NCBI GenBank assembly: GCA_016987375.1
Contig: PJRA01000524.1
Location: 1,339,429 to 1,376,739, forward strand
DNA length: 37,311 nucleotides
Reading direction: 5' to 3'
Origin: Brachionus koreanus
Lineage: Eukaryota; Rotifera; Eurotatoria; Ploima; Brachionidae
Each line of letters starts with the position of its first letter. The first letter of the stretch is position 1. The position numbers and the translations under genes are program-made. The notes beneath the pieces are model-generated. The model searched no databases and had not been told where the DNA came from. It saw only the letters and a list, made by a program, of their open reading frames with translations. Of this stretch, positions 31,936-37,311 are shown piece by piece.

Positions 31936-32485
31936 CTAAATTTTATTTAATAATTGATTTTGCTAAAAAAAAATAAGCCATTGAGCGAAAAAGATCTGGG
32001 CTATATTGTTGAATGAGGAGGAAGTTCAATCATTTCCAACTCTTCTATTTTTTTTTACTTTACTTCATCTTTTGCACTTCTTATTTTGAGCACATTTTCA
32101 CTAAAAATATTTCATGATTAACTGATGTTGGTGATAGACCTTTTTACCAATAATTGTTTAGTTTATTGAATTAATATATATGGCAAAATAGATGACATAC
32201 GCCGTAGTTTACAGCACTATATCTGTATATTACTTCAATTTTTTTTCAATTGAATTAAATCGCGTATAAAATATAAAAATAGCAAAAATTATTATTTAAA
32301 AAACAAAAATACTGAAGTTAGGATTATTATCAATTAATTAATATCAATTACAGAATTAATTAAAAATTTTAATTATACTTAAAATATATTCATTTTTACT
32401 TAGTTGTTTATTAGGCTTTATTCATCTTCTGGTCTATAAATTTTTACTTATTTTTAAAATACCAAAATTAAAATTTGAAAAAGCA

Positions 32486-32807
32486 ATGTCTTTTTTAATA
32501 GAAATCTCAAACATTATCTCATTAGAGCCTCTAGAAGCCAATGCTATTCCTAGCAAGAAGACTATGGATAAAGGTAAAAATTTTTAATTAATTTTGAAAT
32601 TGATAATTAAAAATAATCCTAACTTCAGTACTTTTGTTTTAAATTGCATAAAAATAGTATAAGTGATAATTTTATGCCGAATTAAATGATTAAATGAATA
32701 AGAAAAAAAATTTAAAAAAGGTGTCTAAAGTCGAATCTATTTTGATGGTATTTGGTGTTGTTTTACATCTTCTCATGTGTGTTTTTTGGTTCCTATTATT
32801 GGCTTGA
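32486..32807 (+). CDS. Candidate single-pass membrane micropeptide, two exons
   Basis: Exon 1 (32486-32573) encodes 29 residues, MSFLIEISNIISLEPLEANA followed by IPSKKTMDK. It ends at a GT donor in phase 1. An acceptor at 32729-32730 continues the frame with VESILMVFGVVLHLLMCVFW and FLLLA, then TGA at 32805-32807. The 54-residue product would have a short soluble N-terminus, a basic KK pair and one C-terminal transmembrane helix. This tail-anchored layout is shared by SERCA-regulating micropeptides (phospholamban, sarcolamban and relatives), but I see no diagnostic motif for them. Other evidence is thin: the exon 2 sequence is T/G-rich, so a hydrophobic frame could be chance. The T-rich run continues to 32985 in another frame. 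Confidence 0.4.
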
Positions 32808-34269
32808 ATATTTACTTGCAAATTGGGCATTTTGTTTTGCTTTTCTTGTGTGGATGGTCCAGTTAATTTTTAGATTTCTTGTTTGTCAAAGTGATCTCTT
32901 AAAGTTTGTAAACATTTTTGTACTTTTTGTGCTATGCTGTCGTTGTAGATCTTTGTTCTTGCTTTTTTTGTTTAATCCGAATTAAAGAATAAGAGCTTAA
33001 TTGATGTAACAAGATCAAAATTTCAAAAATTTTGTTTAAAGTTTTTTTATTTTATTAGATTTTTAAGGGTTAATAGTCAAAGAATTAGACATAAAATTTA
33101 GAAGGTCATTCATGTCTGATTAAATTAACATATAAAATGGTTTGGAATTATATTTTGATGCTAAAATCAATAATATCTAACCTTTTAAAAATTTTATGAC
33201 TCAACATAACATATAAATTAATGTATAGCTTTTAAAAAATTGATTTTATTATAATAAAAATGTCTTTAATTGACTTTGATTTATGAGGTGAATTTCCTCT
33301 TTTTTAGTCCTAAGGTGATTAGACAAAACTCTGCTACAAACAAATTATTAAACAGTAATTAGTAAAGTAATTAAAAAACAAATTAGTAATAGAAAAATAA
33401 AAAACTTTATGGACAGCAAATAAGTGAATTTCATTTTTCAAATATGAACATAAAATTTAATAGCATTGTTAAATTCGAATACAAACGGATTATTGAAAAA
33501 CAGCTATCAAGTTCTCTAAAATTGATAAATTTTTATTTTTAAATTCAAATAAAATAATTTGCTTTGAAAATTGTATTTTTATCGAAAGTTAATTTTATCG
33601 TAGATATTCCTAAAAATGTCCATGCAGCTTTTTAAACTAAAATAAGATTTTTTCTTTCGTTTTTTTTTTAGAAAATCAAATCAATAATCAATTAGCATCT
33701 TATTGATGTTTTAATTTTGTCTTTTCTATGCAATAGAAAAAATATTTTGATTAAAAAAGGTGCAACAAACTAAGTTTCACTTTTTTGCAGAATTTTTTAA
33801 AATTAATTTTATTTTAATAGATTTCAATTTATCAATATATCAAAATATCAAAAAAATTTATTCTCTTACAACAAAATAAACAAACATGAGCTTAATCTTT
33901 AATTTTTTTTATTAACATTCTAATAAAAAAATCTAATAGCATAAAATCTTTTTAAGGCTCGAAATATTTTCTTTAAAAAAGAAACTTTAAAAAAATCTCA
34001 AAAAATAAAATTTTACAAAATATAATCATTTAATTAAAAATCATCATTTCTAAGATAAAATTTCCAATTGAATTGAAATTTAAACGAATTTAATTTGAAA
34101 CAATTTTTATTTCTAAATTTGAAAGTATTCATTAACAAGACAATATTTATAAAACACATCAAATATCTAAAGACCTAATTTTAAATTATAAAAATGAAGG
34201 AATACTGAGTAGTTTAATTAAAATCTTTAAAAAAATATCTGACTACCATTTAATCGAGCTGCTATTCAT
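32808..34269. other. AT-rich region between the micropeptide candidate and SFT2D
   Basis: No gene is seen. It holds the right copy of the 129-bp repeat (33494-33622) and a segment near 33703 that resembles the 4.6-kb tandem unit. Confidence 0.5.
33494..33622. repeat. 129-bp direct repeat, right copy
   Basis: Corresponds to 30414-30542, offset 3,080 bases, in the same orientation and about 97% identical by eye. Confidence 0.9.
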
Positions 34270-35085
34270 TCAAATATCCAAAATAGCTCCGAAAAATTTT
34301 TTTACCGCATCTCTTTGATTAAAAATAATTATTAGAAAATAAAATTGCATTATTTTAATTTACCTTGCAAATGGAATGTAAGAGATTGAATACCATAACA
34401 TCGCGAAAAATTGTATTATCACAAAGAGAATACACAAAAGAGTTGGTTTTTCAAGCTTTTAAAATTAATTTTCATTATAAATTTTACCATTTATTACAAT
34501 AACTTACTAAAAATGCACACAAAAGAGTACAAACAAAACTGATCTAAATATTGAATGGAAATTATTTGCATTTGAAATTTTAAAAATAAACTTAAAATTT
34601 TACCAAAACCACTATAGTAGAAATTATTCTAGTAGATGCAAACATTTTTTTAAATTGACTCACTGGTCCCATCAAAAAAAGAGTACTTCAATTATTGAAA
34701 AAAAATTAGCTTAGTAAATATTTAACAATTTAGAATACCTAAGCATGCTACACAAATTACCAACAGTATACAGAACTGCGAATGGCACTACTCCAATAAT
34801 AAACAGCAAAGACGTAGACTTGACAAAATAAAAAACAAATTAAAAAAAGAAAATTTTATTTTTAAATTACTATGAACGAAATTAGATATCCAAAGACAAA
34901 AAAGAACACAAAACCTTTGATTCTTGTGGACCAGCTAAGAGTTGAATTTTTCCAAAGCTAAAATTTTATTTAATTTTTATAACCATAATTTTTATTCAAT
35001 TTGTCACTTCGTCCATTATGCCAGTCTCTTCACTTTGTTCTTCATCGGTCGCACCGGTTCCAAAAACATTTTTAAATGTTTCCAT
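34270..35085 (-). CDS. SFT2D: SFT2-domain vesicle transport protein
   Basis: Seven very short exons join in phase: 35085-35008, 34957-34871, 34818-34739, 34685-34604, 34543-34508, 34455-34364 and 34312-34270. They give 165 residues, near the 160 of human SFT2D1/2. Landmarks of the family occur in order: LSWSTRIKGF before the first membrane helix, PFAVLYTVGNL, TLFLMGPVSQFKKMF with the diagnostic FLMGP, ISFVCTLLCAF, LLCILFVIIQFFAMLWYSIS, and YIPFARDAVKKFF at the end. Four transmembrane helices are expected. SFT2 proteins are Golgi membrane proteins linked to endosome-to-Golgi and intra-Golgi vesicle fusion. Every exon is under 95 bases and one has only 12 codons, so no long open frame reveals the gene. 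Which SFT2D paralogue it is cannot be told. Confidence 0.93.
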
Positions 35086-35670
35086 TATGAATCTGAAAGA
35101 CTAGGGTTTTTTTTTTATTTTTTTCAAACAAAAATAATAACTGATAATTAGATTTTTTATCAAAAATTAAATTATATATTTAAATATGATATGATTTGAG
35201 AGCTAGTGTGTCAAAATAAATCTTTCAAAACTATCTAAAACAATATTCAGATCACATGCTAGCTTTCATATTTAATACTTGCAATTATAAATTTTCAATT
35301 CATAATTTTAAAATTTTAGTCTGAAAAAAAAAAAAAACAAAATTTCTTCAGTCCCACTCGCCATCACCCTGCTAATGTTAAATCAATTTTGAAATAAAAT
35401 TCATAATTTAAAGGTTTTTTGGCACAAATTATTAAAATAAAAGACTAAAGCTCCCCTCTACCCGATCGGCTTTCATAAATCAATACATGCTTATTCATGA
35501 ATTTATTGTATAAATTTTTTTTCTTTTCAAAAATCTCTCTCAATTTTTTTTTTTTTATTTAAGCTAAAATAAAAATTAAATAGAAACTAAAAGCATGATC
35601 TTTAATCCTTTTTAGCTTAGGGTATACTCAAAATATTTTTTTTTTAGATACTCATTTAAACTAAACTAAA
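35086..35670. other. Divergent promoter region between SFT2D and NASP
   Basis: The two genes point away from each other. The interval is AT-rich with long A and T runs and a small GC-richer patch (agctcccctctacccgatcggctt) at about 35450-35473. No exon or RNA gene was seen. Confidence 0.45.
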
Positions 35671-37202
35671 ATGGTTTCTACTACTGAAGTTGTTGGCGAC
35701 GTCGCTGTTGCTGAGCAAACCGAAATCAAAACAATAAGCGAAGAGGACTTCGAAAAGGCCCAAAAAACATTCCAAACAGGCAAGAAAAATCTTTTCCTAA
35801 ACAAATATGACGAAGCAGTGAACAACATTGGTGAAGCGTGCAAGGTCTACTCGGACAAGTTTGGCGAATTCGACTCACAGTGTGCTGACGTTTACTTTTA
35901 TTACGGCAAGTCTTTACTGGAGCTTGCCCGAGTGGAAAACACAGTCTTGGGCAATGCGCTAACCGGCGTCTTGGAAGAAACTGGTCCCATTGATGACAGC
36001 AGATATGGCAACCCAGAGGATGTGAATGGTATTTGGAAATTTTATAGCAAAATTTTGATCTAATTTTAAAAAAATTTATTTTAACTTTTAAAGAAGAGGA
36101 AAAAGAAGAAATTGCCGAAAAGGTGATGGATGCCATGTGTGGTGGTGAAGAGGAAAAAAAGGAAGAACAGCCAGAGGCCACAAGTGAAACTAAAAAAGAG
36201 GAAGAAAATGCGTCAGAGGCCAATAAAACAGAAACTAAGAGTGAGGAGACTAGTGAAGAAAAAGCAGAAGAGACCGAAGAAGCTGGAGAAGAGAAAGACG
36301 AAGAGGAAGATACCGATGAAAAAAACGAAACCGAAAAAGAAGAAGATGGAGAGGATATTAGTAATTTGCAGCGTTCTTGGGAAATGTTCGAATTGGCCAA
36401 ATTAGTCTATGGTAAACATTTTAATGATGATTTGACATTTAAAAATAAACGAATTGCTGAATGCTTGTTGAAACTGGGCGAAATTAGCATTGAACAAGAG
36501 TCCTATGAACAGGCCCTGACCGATATTGGTGAGTCAATTCGTATGCAGGAAGAACTAACTGGAGAGCAGCGTGATGAACGAATGCTTGCTGAGACCTACT
36601 ATCAATTCGGCTTGGCTCAACAGTTTAACAACCAGTTAAACGAGGCAAATGAGTCTTATAAAAAGTCAATTAATATTGTGCAATTGAGAATTGAAAAGCT
36701 TAATGGTAAATTGAGTCAAATTGGAGAGGGAGCCGATGCCGAGTTGGAAAAGAACACAATAAATGAGGAAATAAAAGAATTAGAGGTCTTATTGCCAGAA
36801 ATGAACGCCAAACTTGAAGAAGTTAATGATCAAAGCAAAGAGACCGAAAATTTGATCAAGGAAGCCAAGGAATGTTTCATGAACAGTGTTCAGGAATCAC
36901 TTGGTCAAGCTACTACTGAAGGTGAAGTCAAAGATATTACCGGACTGGTAAAAAGTAAGAGAAAGATTTCTTCTTCGGATGACTCGGTCGGAAACAAAAA
37001 AACCAGATTGAGTGGAGCCAATGAAGAGTCAACAGCTGTTGAAGAAGAGAACAAACAAGGTGAGAAAGAAATGGAGACCGAGATAAATAAGGAAAATGTT
37101 CCAATGGCTGAGACAACTGAAACACCGGTTGAGAAAATAGCGGTTGATGAGCCTGCTGCCGCTGAAGCACCAGTTGAGGAACAGCCGGTCCCAACTGCTT
37201 GA
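35671..37202 (+). CDS. NASP: NASP, histone H3-H4 chaperone (SHNi-TPR protein)
   Basis: Two exons join in phase, 35671-36028 and 36094-37202, for 488 residues (somatic human NASP about 450). NASP shelters soluble H3-H4 and linker histone on the way to the nucleus. The first TPR-like helices occupy about residues 30-100 (GKKNLFLNKYDEAVNNIGEA and VYFYYGKSLLELAR). A highly acidic Glu/Lys run at about 120-215 interrupts the TPR, as in all NASP/Hif1/Sim3 proteins. The SHNi-TPR core follows (WEMFELAKLVYGKHF, AECLLKLGEISIEQESYEQAL, ETYYQFGLAQQF and EANESYKKSI), then a long coiled-coil-like helix. A bipartite nuclear signal lies at KSKRKISSSDDSVGNKKTR. The C-terminal tail is Glu/Pro/Ala-rich. The start at 35671 is the first ATG of the frame. 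Confidence 0.95.
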
Positions 37203-37311
37203 AAAACATCTAAAAATTAAACCAGTTTCAATGGTCTCTTATGTTTAGGTTATTTAGTATTTTTTTTTTGCAATCAATTTCGTATGGTACAACTTGCCTT
37301 TTTTCTAAAAA
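37203..37311. other. 3' flank of NASP
   Basis: Only 109 bases after the stop are in the window. No AATAAA occurs in them; aattaaacc at 37216-37224 is the nearest variant. Confidence 0.4.

Larger units (their letters stand above)
31318..32485. other. Spacer between lipocalin and the micropeptide candidate
   Basis: Apart from the lipocalin polyadenylation signal, the GC-rich hairpin at 31560-31583 and the minus-strand fragment at 31755-31935, it is AT-rich sequence with no gene visible. Confidence 0.45.

Noticed and set aside
32752..32985. 77-residue hydrophobic frame
   Set aside because: T-rich sequence makes Phe/Leu/Val frames by chance, and it needs a non-ATG start; the spliced 54-residue model in another frame is preferred, though weak.
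35726..36400. Minus-strand Ser-rich frame of 224 codons opposite NASP
   Set aside because: Antisense shadow of the acidic Glu-rich NASP region and it crosses the NASP intron; no family match.
35661..37202. SSRP1 and NASP as a deliberate chromatin gene cluster
   Set aside because: They lie 10 kb apart on opposite strands with transposons and unrelated genes between; nothing in the sequence links their expression.

Overview
This is an AT-rich metazoan nuclear window. Its genes have many short GT-AG introns, mostly about 45-70 bp, with a few of 1.3-2.3 kb that have collected repeats. Protein content (tektin-4, ZNF277, APC5, a SHP2-type phosphatase, FACT subunit SSRP1, NASP) rules out bacteria and fungi. 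The extreme AT content, tiny introns and compact layout would suit a monogonont rotifer such as Brachionus, but that placement is inference and other AT-rich spiralians remain possible. Gene models below were rebuilt by joining open frames at GT-AG sites and checking that codon phase closes; most were matched to remembered vertebrate homologues.

Layout. 0.8-2.7 kb: tektin-4 (+). 3.0-3.5 kb: a dead mariner transposase (+). 3.9-4.3 kb: an orphan 107-residue coiled-coil ORF (+) whose 5' end is copied, then tandemly repeated, downstream. 4.9-7.3 kb: ZNF277 (-, 9 exons), with a 418-bp insertion flanked by a 147-bp direct repeat. 7.5-8.5 kb: a CREC-family EF-hand ER protein (-). 9.4-9.8 kb: Elongin B (+). 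10.7-17.6 kb: APC5 (+, 15 exons), containing an 803-base assembly gap. 18.0-21.4 kb: a SHP2/corkscrew-like phosphatase (+, 6 exons). 22.2-23.2 kb: a LINE reverse-transcriptase fragment between direct repeats of about 125 bp. 23.5-25.5 kb: SSRP1 (-, 5 exons), without an HMG box. 25.6-30.4 kb: a repeat-rich zone with mariner, LINE and hAT remnants and two terminal-inverted-repeat elements. 30.7-31.3 kb: an apolipoprotein D-like lipocalin (+). 32.5-32.8 kb: a possible two-exon single-pass micropeptide (+). 34.3-35.1 kb: an SFT2-domain Golgi protein (-, 7 very small exons). 35.7-37.2 kb: the histone chaperone NASP (+).

The genes are ordinary housekeeping or tissue genes and do not form one pathway. 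SSRP1 and NASP are both histone chaperones, SFT2D and the CREC protein both act in the early secretory pathway, and Elongin B and APC5 both belong to ubiquitin ligases; these look like coincidences of neighbourhood. The most unusual signals are a recurring architecture of 100-150-bp direct repeats bracketing insertions or gene-sized blocks, an SSRP1 that ends like an animal SSRP1 but lacks the HMG box, and a SHP2-like phosphatase with altered WPD and pTyr-loop residues and no C-terminal tyrosines. No tRNA, rRNA, CRISPR or viral gene was recognised.
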